DNA from: Nonomuraea cavernae
Lineage (GTDB): Bacteria; Actinomycetota; Actinomycetes; Streptosporangiales; Streptosporangiaceae
Reading direction: 5' to 3'
Length of the DNA stretch: 64,000 bases
Assembly (NCBI RefSeq): GCF_014646355.1
Contig: NZ_BMNH01000023.1
Span: 62,001 to 126,000, forward strand
In this document: piece after piece, positions 43,119 to 50,652 of the stretch
Layout of the letters: each line of letters starts with the position of its first letter
Numbering within the stretch: the first letter of the stretch is position 1
Translations under genes and position numbers: made by a program
The notes under the pieces: generated by a model
The model's database searches: none
The model's input: only the letters and a program-made list of their open reading frames with translations
Told to the model about the DNA's origin: nothing

Positions 43119-43496
43119 TCAGATCCAGTCGTTCAGCATCTGTTCGAGACGGGCGTTCGCCTCCGCCGGGTCATAACCCGGCAGCGCCGCGCGCATGACC
43201 TCGTGGACCTGGCGCTGGGCGTCCGCGCACGCCTCGCGCACCGCCGCCAGCGTCTCCTCCGCCAGCTCGTCACTGGGTAGGCGCGTCGCGCGCGGTCCAT
43301 AGGCGACCTGCAGGACCCGTCCGTTCACGTCCACCGCCGCCTTGACCTGGCACGATGGCGCCTCACCTGATCCGACGATCTGCTCGAGCTCCTCCTGGGC
43401 CTCCTCCAGCCGGGCGAGCATCTGCTCGCCCTGCCGTCCGGCCTCGTCGAGGTCCCGCTCCCTGATGTTCGCGGGATCGTACCGATGCTCGTACAC
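43119..43496 (-). CDS. YbaB/EbfC-like protein of a toxin island
   Basis: A 125-residue protein of the actinobacterial YbaB/EbfC-like group. A coiled N-terminal helix (AGRQGEQMLARLEEAQEELE) precedes a beta part (SCQVKAAVDVNGRVLQVAYG) and a C-terminal helix. Classical YbaB binds DNA, but these versions sit beside WXG100 and toxin genes and may assist type VII-like secretion. GTG start. It follows the related gene after 15 bases. Confidence 0.72.
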   Translation of the reverse strand: MYEHRYDPANIRERDLDEAGRQGEQMLARLEEAQEELEQIVGSGEAPSCQVKAAVDVNGRVLQVAYGPRATRLPSDELAEETLAAVREACADAQRQVHEVMRAALPGYDPAEANARLEQMLNDWI

Positions 43497-43511
43497 GCAG
43501 GCCTCCCGGAC

Positions 43512-43901
43512 CTAGAGAAGATTGCGGGCTGCCTGCTCCACCCGCTCGTTCACGAAGGTCTCGTCGAGCGGCGGGGGCAGGGTCGCGGCGTTGGACGAGG
43601 CTCTGTCCGCGATCTCCTGGGCCTGGCGCTCGGCGTCCTCCTGCGCGGCGCGGAGCACCGCCGTGACCTCCCGCCCGAGGGCCGTGTTGCCGAGCCGCAG
43701 GGCCCGAGGATCGATGCGCAGGCGGGTCAGGCCCCCCGTGCCGTCGGCGGCGGCCTCCACCAGCCCGTCCTTGCTCTGGGCCTGGCCTTCCACCTGCTGG
43801 ATCGCGGCGCGTGCCGCCTGGAGATCACGCACGATCCTCTGGCCTTCGGCGAAGTAGTCGGCCAGGTAGTCGGCATCGTCTCCGGGCGCAGGTGGCCGCA
43901 T
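43512..43901 (-). CDS. Second YbaB/EbfC-like protein
   Basis: A 129-residue protein with the same plan as its neighbour: helix (ADYFAEGQRIVRDLQAARAA), central strand region (VEAAADGTGGLTRLRIDPRA) and helical tail. ATG at 43901 (MRPPAPGDDADYL) was chosen over an upstream Met that would cut into the divergent promoter. The pair is divergently arranged with the WXG100 and toxin genes. Confidence 0.7.
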   Translation of the reverse strand: MRPPAPGDDADYLADYFAEGQRIVRDLQAARAAIQQVEGQAQSKDGLVEAAADGTGGLTRLRIDPRALRLGNTALGREVTAVLRAAQEDAERQAQEIADRASSNAATLPPPLDETFVNERVEQAARNLL

Positions 43902-44039
43902 GTCAACCTCCGGCAGTGCGATGCAACGAACAACAGCGGCCAAGTCTAAACGTGACTTTCACCGCCTAGGTAGTCAGTTGTGGATCTATCTCGGTGAGGT
44001 GTCGCCAAGGCTGAGATGTGGCCTATATGGTCTTGCGAC

Positions 44040-44345
44040 GTGACGGGATTTGAGATCAATGCTGGTGCGGTGGAGCAGGGAGCCGCGCTGGTCAGGGCTC
44101 ATGGAGAGGACTACGGGACCGCGCCCGACAGTCTCCGGGCGCGCGACGGGGTGTCCTCGTGGGGAGACGACGGCCTGTTCTCCGGGTTCACCAGTATCTA
44201 CGCCGAATGCCGTGCGACGTCGATGGCGGCGCTCAGCGGGCTCCAGGCCGTGATCGCCGCTACCGGCGACGGCCTGTATCAGACGGCCAGGAACACCCGT
44301 GAGACCGAGGCGGTCAACGCCTCGGCCACCGAGAACCTGGGGTAG
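44040..44345 (+). CDS. WXG100-family protein
   Basis: A 101-residue helical-hairpin protein of the ESX/WXG100 type (FEINAGAVEQGAALVRAHGE, then a turn with SSWGDDGLF in the WXG position, then AECRATSMAALSGLQAVI). It is the secretion partner or escort of the toxin coded two bases downstream. The GTG start begins VTGFEINAG. Confidence 0.78.
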   Translation: MTGFEINAGAVEQGAALVRAHGEDYGTAPDSLRARDGVSSWGDDGLFSGFTSIYAECRATSMAALSGLQAVIAATGDGLYQTARNTRETEAVNASATENLG

Positions 44346-44347
44346 GA

Positions 44348-45313
44348 ATGGTTGTGACCCTCCCCCCGGCGGCCGCCGGAATGATGTCCATGCTCGGCCC
44401 TTGGCCGGCGCTCAACGAGGACATGGTGACGGAGGAGGGCGGTTTCCTGCGAACCGCCCATGCCGCTACGGGCCTCACGGCCGAAGAGGCCAACTCGACG
44501 GTCAACGGCGTGCAGCAGGTCTACCAGGGGTCGTCCTCCACCAGCCTGGCGGGCTACTGGGATGAGATGGGTGGGCAGAACGGCTATCTCGCCCAGGCCA
44601 ACTCCGCGATGAGGTCGATTCCCGTGGCGCTCGACGGCACCGCTTCGGTGGTGTCGGCGGTGAAGGTGGCGGCGGGCACACAGGCGGTGTTCGGCGCGGT
44701 CGAGGTCGCCAACTTGCTGGCCCTCGGCGGGGTGGCCGGGGGGGCGGCGGCCACCGCGCGGGTGCTCCTGAGACGCAAGGCGGTCGGATCAATTCTGCGT
44801 GCGGGGAGCAAGGGCGCCGGTGAGGTGCTGGGCCCGTTGGTACAGCGCATGACCACCGGCCCGATGCGCCGTATCCTGGACAATCTCCGACTCCCAGGCG
44901 GCCCCATGGGCCCGCGCCCGCTCGCGGCCGGCCCTTACGGCGGAATGCCGCTGCGGTCCACGGGGCTGAGATCACCCTCCAGCTCCCGTTCCGCCTGGGA
45001 CGGCATGACCCAGATGGTTCGTAGGAGGCGACGCGGCGGCGGAAACACCGGAGGAAACAACGGAGGAAACAACCGACCCAACGGCAAGGACGACACTGGT
45101 AAGTGGCATGGCCAGCTCCCCACAGTAAATGGCAAGACGAAAGCACAATTAGAGCAGGAGATAGCCGATCTGCGTGAAAGTATCCTGAATCGCAAGATAG
45201 AGGCGAAACTCAAGTTCAATGGCGGTGATGCAGGCCATCGCGAGAGACTAAGGCGGGAAGAACTGGCCCTCGAAGGTCTCCTGAAGGCCCTCAGGGAATT
45301 TCCTAAAAACTAA
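44348..45313 (+). CDS. Polymorphic toxin with WXG-like N-terminus
   Basis: A 321-residue protein. Residues 1-95 resemble a WXG/LXG trafficking domain (GLTAEEANSTVNGVQQVYQG). A hydrophobic, Ala/Gly-rich middle (about 97-140) and a Gly/Arg/Asn linker follow. The C-terminal 75 residues (GKWHGQLPTVNGKTKAQLEQ, then GGDAGHRERLRREELAL) form a compact charged domain that I take as the toxin tip, activity unknown. The DNA for this tip is clearly less GC-rich than the rest of the gene, as expected for exchanged toxin cassettes. A candidate immunity gene follows after 15 bases. Confidence 0.72.
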   Translation: MVVTLPPAAAGMMSMLGPWPALNEDMVTEEGGFLRTAHAATGLTAEEANSTVNGVQQVYQGSSSTSLAGYWDEMGGQNGYLAQANSAMRSIPVALDGTASVVSAVKVAAGTQAVFGAVEVANLLALGGVAGGAAATARVLLRRKAVGSILRAGSKGAGEVLGPLVQRMTTGPMRRILDNLRLPGGPMGPRPLAAGPYGGMPLRSTGLRSPSSSRSAWDGMTQMVRRRRRGGGNTGGNNGGNNRPNGKDDTGKWHGQLPTVNGKTKAQLEQEIADLRESILNRKIEAKLKFNGGDAGHRERLRREELALEGLLKALREFPKN

Positions 45314-45328
45314 AACGGGGGAGAGCTA

Positions 45329-45985
45329 ATGCAGACGCAAGCAGGCGATGATCTGATAGGGACCATCCTCACGCATTCAGCCGACGATGACGTTCTGGGC
45401 CCGGCAGCCAACGACCTGCTGGACGAGTTTTTCACGGGCTACTCCGTGGAGAACCTCGGCAGGCTTCTCCACAGCGGCGACGACAAGGCCGTGCAGACGG
45501 GAGCCTGGCTGCTGTCGGAGCTGGGCGATCTCGCCGGTCCTCTGATGGCCGAGGTCCCGGAGCTCCTCGCCCATCCGCTCCCCCGGGTCCGGTTCTACAC
45601 GATCGACGCCGTGCTGATGAACGGCGACGCCCAGGACGGTCCCATCATCGCCCAGACGCTCACCTTGACCCGGGACCCCGACGAGGCCGTCCGGTGGAAG
45701 GTCCTCGGCTTCCTGGCCACCGCCTCGACCGAGCAACTGTCCGCCGGAGCGGCATGCCTGGAAGACGTTCAGCTCAAGGAGCTGACCGAGTGGCTGGTCC
45801 GTCTGGAGACGGAAGAGTTCGATCCGCGTGACGTCCTCGTCCGGCTCGAAGGCAACGATCGGGTGGCCCGGCTGTTCGCAGCGGCGGCCGCCGCGGGTGA
45901 CGCCGACCTTTTGGCCCACGCGGCCACCGTGGAGGACGAGGAGGTCCGCTCGTTCGCCCAGGGGCAGCTCGAACACTTTCAGTGA
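45329..45985 (+). CDS. HEAT-repeat protein, candidate immunity protein
   Basis: A 218-residue acidic, all-helical protein with HEAT/Armadillo-like repeats (DDKAVQTGAWLLSELGDLAG, LAHPLPRVRFYTIDAVLM, RDPDEAVRWKVLGFLATAST). Such scaffolds are frequent as immunity proteins of polymorphic toxins. GGGGAGAG precedes the ATG, and the tight position right behind the toxin gene supports that role. Binding to the toxin tip is inference. Confidence 0.75.
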   Translation: MQTQAGDDLIGTILTHSADDDVLGPAANDLLDEFFTGYSVENLGRLLHSGDDKAVQTGAWLLSELGDLAGPLMAEVPELLAHPLPRVRFYTIDAVLMNGDAQDGPIIAQTLTLTRDPDEAVRWKVLGFLATASTEQLSAGAACLEDVQLKELTEWLVRLETEEFDPRDVLVRLEGNDRVARLFAAAAAAGDADLLAHAATVEDEEVRSFAQGQLEHFQ

Positions 45986-46196
45986 GCCGCCACGTCGAGG
46001 CCGGGCACCTACCTTCGAACTGCTCGCTCTCGCCAAATCGCATGATGAAGATTGTTCGTGGTCGGCCCATGCAAACCCGGCGCCTATGCGGCCCTCGCGT
46101 TGAGCTGCACCGTCGACGTCATTCTCGCTGCCTAGTGCATCAGGCGAGGCATGAGCAACAGGGCTGATCGGCAGTGAACTGACCGCCACGATAATC

Positions 46197-46826
46197 ATGG
46201 ACATGATCCGTATCGACGCCGTTCTGGAGACTGACGGAACGGCCGACTTCACCGCTTGGCCGATCGCAGCACCCGCCGAAGATGGCGTCCTTGCCCTCTC
46301 CGGCCAGATGAGCCCAGCCGAGGTCGGCACCGCGATGGCGATCATCTTCTGCTATGGCGAAATCCCGACCGCGCCGATCAACGATCTCCACCATCTGCTG
46401 GACCGACATCTGGCCGATGCTGAAGCGCTTCTTGCCCCGGGCGGGCTGAGGGTCAGGGACACGGCCACCAAGGCCGAGATCCGGCCGGGGTGCTGTTGTG
46501 GCCTGGAGAACTGGCGAGAGTGGCGCAACCTGCTGCACAAGAAGGGCATCTGGCTCGGGCACGATCCCAACACTGATCTCGAATACATCGCCGGAGCCGT
46601 CCGGCTCAGGCAGGAGTCAGGCCCGGGTTCGCCACCTTCGCCACGGTATGAGGTGGAGGTCCAGCTCGACGACCTGCCCGCACTCCTGACTGCGGTGCAC
46701 CTGCGACTACAGGGCTTCCTCGGCCTCGTCCGCCAATGGGCAGGCGAGACCAGCCCGCGAGCCGCCGACCGCCTCATCGCCATTCTCGACGAGAACTTCG
46801 AAATCAACGGCCCTCTCGAACGATGA
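46197..46826 (+). CDS. Hypothetical protein, possible second immunity gene
   Basis: A 209-residue cytoplasmic protein with a conserved-looking centre RPGCCCGLENWREWRNLL followed by GIWLGHDPNTDLEY. This pattern occurs in actinomycete proteins of unknown function often found behind toxin genes. No enzymatic motif is visible. ATG at 46197 or two codons later. A 211-base gap separates it from the HEAT protein, so it may be independent. Confidence 0.6.
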   Translation: MDMIRIDAVLETDGTADFTAWPIAAPAEDGVLALSGQMSPAEVGTAMAIIFCYGEIPTAPINDLHHLLDRHLADAEALLAPGGLRVRDTATKAEIRPGCCCGLENWREWRNLLHKKGIWLGHDPNTDLEYIAGAVRLRQESGPGSPPSPRYEVEVQLDDLPALLTAVHLRLQGFLGLVRQWAGETSPRAADRLIAILDENFEINGPLER

Positions 46827-46965
46827 CTTCCGGGCGGCGGTGTCGTCTAAAGCATCGGCGACAGGCCACAGACGCCGCGGCCACGCGAGCGCTGCGGCCC
46901 GGGACACGCATGTTCCCCCCCACAAGCACGGTCCCCGGAGGACCCGAGACCACGGAGTTCTGATC

Positions 46966-47529
46966 ATGCGGAAGCTGATAGCGACAGTGTTCAACTACTC
47001 CCTCGACGGCTTCCTCGCCGACGAGGGCACCGAGTTCTGGAAATTCTGCTTCGGCCTGCCCGAAAACCGTCAGCCCGACGACCGGGCACACCTCGACTTT
47101 CTCCAGGGCGCGTACGCGCACCTCATGGGCCGCACCGCCTACGAGAGCATCGCCGGGGCCATGACAACGTCCACCGACCACCCGTTCGCCGACATCCTGA
47201 ACACCGGGCGCAAGGTCGTCTTCTCCCGGACCCTGAAGACGGCCGACTGGGCCAACACCACTATCGCCGCTGGTGACACGACAGGAGAGATCGACAAGCT
47301 CAGGCTGGGCGGCGACGGCCACATCGTGGTCTGGGGCGGCGTCAGCCTCTGGCGGTCGCTCATGCGGCTCGATCTGATCGACGAGTTCCAGCTGAGCATG
47401 TTCCCCTATGTTGCGGGCGAGGGCACCCGGCTGTTCGACGGTGTCCCCAAGTCCTCCCAGCTCGACCTGGTCTCCAGCACCGCCTCCAGCAACGGGATCG
47501 TATATCTGCAGTACCGGCGACACCGCTGA
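46966..47529 (+). CDS. Dihydrofolate-reductase-like (RibD C-terminal family) protein
   Basis: A 187-residue protein of the YyaP/RibD C-terminal reductase family. It starts MRKLIATVFNYSLDGFLAD and contains HLMGRTAYESIAG, GGDGHIVVWGGVSLWRSL (the nucleotide-binding loop) and LFDGVPKSSQLDLV. Members are NADPH-dependent reductases of unknown substrate; true folate reduction is unlikely. An intact relative of the remnant near 27 kb. A transcription terminator and tRNA follow. Confidence 0.85.
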   Translation: MRKLIATVFNYSLDGFLADEGTEFWKFCFGLPENRQPDDRAHLDFLQGAYAHLMGRTAYESIAGAMTTSTDHPFADILNTGRKVVFSRTLKTADWANTTIAAGDTTGEIDKLRLGGDGHIVVWGGVSLWRSLMRLDLIDEFQLSMFPYVAGEGTRLFDGVPKSSQLDLVSSTASSNGIVYLQYRRHR

Positions 47530-47579
47530 CCCGGCGGCCGACATGCACAACGAGCGGCAGTCACGCACTCAAAGATCGC

Positions 47580-47612
47580 AAAGGCCCCCTCCCGAGATCT
47601 GGGAGAGGGCCT
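47580..47612. terminator. Hairpin terminator between DHFR-like gene and tRNA-Ser
   Basis: Arms of 13 bp with one mismatch (AAGGCCCCCTCCC and its near-complement) and a 7-base loop, with T residues following on the plus strand and A residues on the other side. It can terminate the tRNA transcript from the right and the reductase transcript from the left. Confidence 0.8.
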
Positions 47613-47620
47613 TTCAGCTG

Positions 47621-47709
47621 CGGAGGATCGGGGATTTGAACCCCGGATGGTGTTGCCACCAAACCGCATTAGCAGTGCGGCGCCATAGACCTGACTAGGC
47701 GAATCCTCC
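47621..47709 (-). tRNA. tRNA-Ser (GCU)
   Basis: An 89-nt minus-strand cloverleaf. Acceptor arm GGAGGAT/ATCCTCC, anticodon loop CTGCTAA (anticodon GCU) in a CCGCA/TGCGG stem, long variable arm, and T-loop GGTTCAAATCC. CCA is not encoded. Confidence 0.97.
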
Positions 47710-47785
47710 TGGTAGCCACGCGGCTCAGGACAGCGTACCGGCCTTCTGCCGAGGCGGCAAAGCGGTTGCCCCGCGCGTCCTTGCC

Positions 47786-47832
47786 AGGAGTTATCCACAG
47801 CCTGTGGATGGCGGCCTGTGGACAACTCCTGA
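47786..47832. promoter_or_regulatory. Inverted repeat carrying DnaA-box-like sites
   Basis: Arms of 16 bp with 15 matches, CAGGAGTTATCCACAG and CTGTGGACAACTCCTG. They contain TTATCCACA (plus) and TTGTCCACA (minus), and a third site CCATCCACA (minus) lies in the loop. These match DnaA-box consensus forms of actinomycetes. The hairpin could also serve as terminator for the YceI gene, whose stop is 24 bases away. Confidence 0.55.
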
Positions 47833-47856
47833 CGAGCGGCGCGCGGGGCGCGGAGG

Positions 47857-48420
47857 TCATGCGGCCGGGTTGGCCTCACCCTCGATCTCGATCTTGACCT
47901 TCTTGCCCACCAGGACGCCGCCGGTCTCCAGGGTCTGGTTCCAGGTCAGGCCGAAGTCCTCGCGGTCGAACTCGGTGTTGATGGAGAAGCCCCAGAGCGC
48001 CTGGCCCCAGGGGTTGGTGCCGGCGCCGCCGTACTCGACGTTGAGCTCGACCTCCCTGGTGACGTCGCGGATCGTGAGGTCACCGACCACCGTGAACTCG
48101 TCGCCCGAGTGCTCGACGACGCGGGTGCTCCTGAAGGTGATCTCGGGGTACTTCTCGACCGACAGGAAGTCGTCGCTGCGCAGGTGATTGTCGCGGTCGC
48201 CGGCGTGGGTATCGATGCTCGCCGTCTTGATCGTAAGCTCGGCGGACGACTCCAGCGGGTTCTCGGCGATCGTCACGGAACCGCTGAAGTCCGTGAAGTT
48301 TCCACGCACCTTGCTGACCATCATGTGCTTGACCACGAACCCGATGCGCGTGTGAACCACGTCGAGGGCGTAGGTGCCGGGGGCGGGAACGGTCAGGCCT
48401 TCCCAGGTGCGGGTGCTCAT
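47857..48420 (-). CDS. YceI-family protein
   Basis: A 187-residue lipocalin-like protein that binds a polyisoprenoid or amphiphile in its barrel. The family start is recognisable (YALDVVHTRIGFVVKHMMVS), as are DFLSVEKYPEITFRSTRV and FDREDFGLTWNQ. It lacks a signal peptide, so it is a cytoplasmic version. Divergent from the MarR regulator, a common pairing in actinomycetes, and probably controlled by it. Confidence 0.92.
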   Translation of the reverse strand: MSTRTWEGLTVPAPGTYALDVVHTRIGFVVKHMMVSKVRGNFTDFSGSVTIAENPLESSAELTIKTASIDTHAGDRDNHLRSDDFLSVEKYPEITFRSTRVVEHSGDEFTVVGDLTIRDVTREVELNVEYGGAGTNPWGQALWGFSINTEFDREDFGLTWNQTLETGGVLVGKKVKIEIEGEANPAA

Positions 48421-48452
48421 GGGGCTCTCCTTCAGAAGCTTGCTAGGTGGAC

Positions 48453-48498
48453 AGTTGATTTAACAAATGTCTACACGAGGAATATTCCCCACGTCAAC
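48453..48498. promoter_or_regulatory. Divergent promoter region with candidate MarR sites
   Basis: The AT-rich space between the YceI and MarR genes contains GTTGATTTAAC and an inverted AGTTGA / TCAACT pair 34 bases apart. This is a plausible but weak operator for the MarR protein. Confidence 0.35.
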
Positions 48499-48514
48499 TA
48501 GCGTCGGTTACAGT

Positions 48515-49027
48515 ATGAGCGTGCTCCCCATCGACGATCCCCGCCTGACGGCCATAGGTCTGCTGTCAGAGGTCCACGCAGGCCTTAATGGCAGGATGCA
48601 GCCGGCGCTCGTCGCGGCCGGCTTGTCCGACATCGACTTCGAGACGCTGATCCGCCTGAGTCGTTCCCCGGGGGAGCGGTTGCGGATGACTGACCTCGCG
48701 GCCCAGACCGGCCTGTCCACCAGCGGCGTGACCAGGGTCGTCGACCGTCTCGAACGTGACGGCCTGCTCGCCCGCGTGGCCTGCCCCACCGACCGCCGCG
48801 CCTCCTACGCCACGCTCACCGAGGCCGGGCGCGACCGGCTCGCCACGGTGCTGCCCCACCATCTGTCCGACATCGACACGTGCTTCACCGGGTTGCTCGC
48901 CGAGGAGGAGCTCGAGTTCTTCCTGGGGATCCTGCGCAGGATCAGGGACGTCGTACGTCCGTGCGCTACGGCTGGGGCGGCCGAATCTCGGCCGCAGGCT
49001 GAGTCTCTGTCCCCAGTTCGCCCCTGA
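48515..49027 (+). CDS. MarR-family transcriptional regulator
   Basis: A 170-residue winged-helix regulator. The recognition part is LRMTDLAAQTGLSTSGVTRV followed by the wing CPTDRRASYATLTEAGRDRL. It is likely a repressor of the divergent YceI gene and of itself. ATG at 48515 was used. Its 3' end overlaps the convergent sigma factor gene by 62 bases. Confidence 0.92.
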   Translation: MSVLPIDDPRLTAIGLLSEVHAGLNGRMQPALVAAGLSDIDFETLIRLSRSPGERLRMTDLAAQTGLSTSGVTRVVDRLERDGLLARVACPTDRRASYATLTEAGRDRLATVLPHHLSDIDTCFTGLLAEEELEFFLGILRRIRDVVRPCATAGAAESRPQAESLSPVRP

Positions 49028-49607
49028 GCTTGGCCATCGCCCGGGACACCGTGCTCTTGACCGTGCCCACGCTGATGCCCAGGGTCCTGGCGATCTCCCG
49101 TTCGCTCAGGTCCTCGTAGTAGCGCAGGACGATCGCGGCCCGCATGCGGGCGGGCAGGTTGCTCAGCGCCTGGTCGAGCTGCTCGTGCACTTCGCCCTGT
49201 GCCTCGCTCTCGCAGGTGACCTCCGGCAACTCCTCGGAGGGATACTCCTCCACCTTCCGCCGCCGCCACTGCGAGATGTTGATGTTGACCATCGCCCGCT
49301 TCACGTAACCGTCAAGCGCGCCCCGATCCTGAATGCGATCCCATGCGAGATAGGTCTTGGTCAGGGCGTTCTGCAGGAGATCCTCCGCGTCCAGCGGATG
49401 CCCGGTCAGCTGGTGAGCCGCGCGCAGCAGAGCAGGTCCGCGGGCCTGAACGTACGCGCGGAACTCCTCTTCCTCACTGGCGGTCTGCATCGTGGCCAGA
49501 ATCGCAGCCCGATGCTCTGTAACGGCTGAACCGCAATCCAGGATTCGGCTTACCGACGATAAAGGTAGGTCAAGGTCGGTGGCGGATTGTTCGCCGCCGG
49601 ATGTCAT
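48966..49607 (-). CDS. SigE-family RNA polymerase sigma factor
   Basis: An ECF-type factor of the actinobacterial SigE-like family. Region 2 (EFRAYVQARGPALLRAAHQL, DAEDLLQNALTKTYLAWDRI) and region 4 (RAAIVLRYYEDLSEREIART, SVGTVKSTVSRAMAKLR) are complete. Two starts are possible: ATG at 49607 with GGAGAAGGAG right before it (213 residues, 39 extra at the N-terminus) or ATG at 49490 (174 residues, the usual family length, no ribosome site). The first is given. No anti-sigma gene follows; the divergent gene across a perfect inverted repeat may be related. Confidence 0.85.
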   Translation of the reverse strand: MTSGGEQSATDLDLPLSSVSRILDCGSAVTEHRAAILATMQTASEEEEFRAYVQARGPALLRAAHQLTGHPLDAEDLLQNALTKTYLAWDRIQDRGALDGYVKRAMVNINISQWRRRKVEEYPSEELPEVTCESEAQGEVHEQLDQALSNLPARMRAAIVLRYYEDLSEREIARTLGISVGTVKSTVSRAMAKLRGELGTETQPAAEIRPPQP

Positions 49608-49633
49608 CTCCTTCTCCGGGGGATGCGTATTTT

Positions 49634-49667
49634 GCTCCCCTATGTGGTGTACGCCACATAGGGGAGC
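49634..49667. promoter_or_regulatory. Perfect 14-bp inverted repeat in divergent promoter
   Basis: GCTCCCCTATGTGG and its exact complement flank a 6-base loop between the sigma factor gene (27 bases away) and the DPBB gene (38 bases away). Its position between divergent starts favours an operator shared by both rather than a terminator. Confidence 0.65.
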
Positions 49668-49704
49668 TGAGTCGTGTGAATCTGTTAACGACAGGGGAGG
49701 GCTG

Positions 49705-50652
49705 ATGGCGTATCCGAGCATCGAACGCCGCCGGGTGCTCGCGGCGGCGGCGCTGGGCCGCGAGGTGGGCGTCCCCGGTCCCGACCCGGGCAGCGGCGAT
49801 CCGCTGCACGCGGTCACGGGCACGATTCTCGACGTCAGCCCGCATCTCATGACCATCGAGCGGCCCGACGGCCGGACGGATCGGCTGATCATCGCGCCGT
49901 GGGCCACGATCTGGCGCGGGGCCGAGGTCACGCCCGCCGACCTGCCCGTGGGTGCCAGGGTGATCATGCGGACGTCGCGCGAACGGAAGGTGGTCGAACG
50001 GGTCTGGGCCGACATCGTGCGGATCACCGGCACCATCCTGTCCGTCGAGGGCCGTAAGGACCTGGTGGTCGAGCTGCACTGCGGGCCGCACCGGGGCCGC
50101 CGGACCGTCGTCATCCCCTACCGGGCCACCGGCCGCCTGCAGGTGCGGCACCCGCAGTTGGAGCCGGGTTACCTCTTCGACGCGATCGGGATCAGGCAGG
50201 ACGGCACGACGCTGGCACTGCTGCCCGCGACCTCGCAGCCCACCTATCCCGCCCGTGCCGTGCCGCCCGCGCCGCCCGCCTACGCCGGCGTCCAGCCGCG
50301 CATCTCCGGCACCGCCACCTGGTCCGACGCCTTCGACGAGGAGGAACGCGGCCTCGCCTACCCCATGCTGGAACGAGCCGACGCCGCCTGCCCCGACGCG
50401 GGTGTGTCGTGCGCGGGTCTGCCGTACCTCGCTCTGGGGTCTCTGCTCCAGATCAGGAACTCCTGTACGGACCGGACGGCGAATCTGCCGATCGTGACCT
50501 GTGGTTGCGTGGCCGGCCGGTTCTGCGATCGTTGCGTCGAGTGCGGCACGTCCGAGCGGGGGCGGATCGTCGAGCTGTCGCCGTCGTCCTACATCGAACT
50601 CGGGGGCGAACTGGTCAAGGGGTGCTTCAACGTGCAGATCGGATTGGGGTGA
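49705..50652 (+). CDS. Cys-rich protein with OB-like and double-psi beta-barrel domains
   Basis: A 315-residue protein. After a short Arg/Ala-rich N-terminus (SIERRRVLAAAALG, a degenerate Tat-like motif), residues about 35-180 hold two repeats of an OB/DUF5666-like beta domain (VTGTILDVSPHLMTIERPDG, ITGTILSVEGRKDLVVELHC). The C-terminal part resembles a double-psi beta-barrel (LPYLALGSLLQIRNS, GRIVELSPSSYIELGG) with about nine Cys in TCGCVAGRFCDRCVECG and its flanks. Function unknown; metal or disulfide chemistry is likely. AGGGGAGGG precedes the ATG. It overlaps the MauE-like gene. Confidence 0.65.
   Translation: MAYPSIERRRVLAAAALGREVGVPGPDPGSGDPLHAVTGTILDVSPHLMTIERPDGRTDRLIIAPWATIWRGAEVTPADLPVGARVIMRTSRERKVVERVWADIVRITGTILSVEGRKDLVVELHCGPHRGRRTVVIPYRATGRLQVRHPQLEPGYLFDAIGIRQDGTTLALLPATSQPTYPARAVPPAPPAYAGVQPRISGTATWSDAFDEEERGLAYPMLERADAACPDAGVSCAGLPYLALGSLLQIRNSCTDRTANLPIVTCGCVAGRFCDRCVECGTSERGRIVELSPSSYIELGGELVKGCFNVQIGLG

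Noticed and set aside
48966..49027. Frameshift or mis-assembly at the MarR/sigma overlap
   Set aside because: Both reading frames end naturally with intact domains; a 62-base convergent overlap of tails is acceptable.
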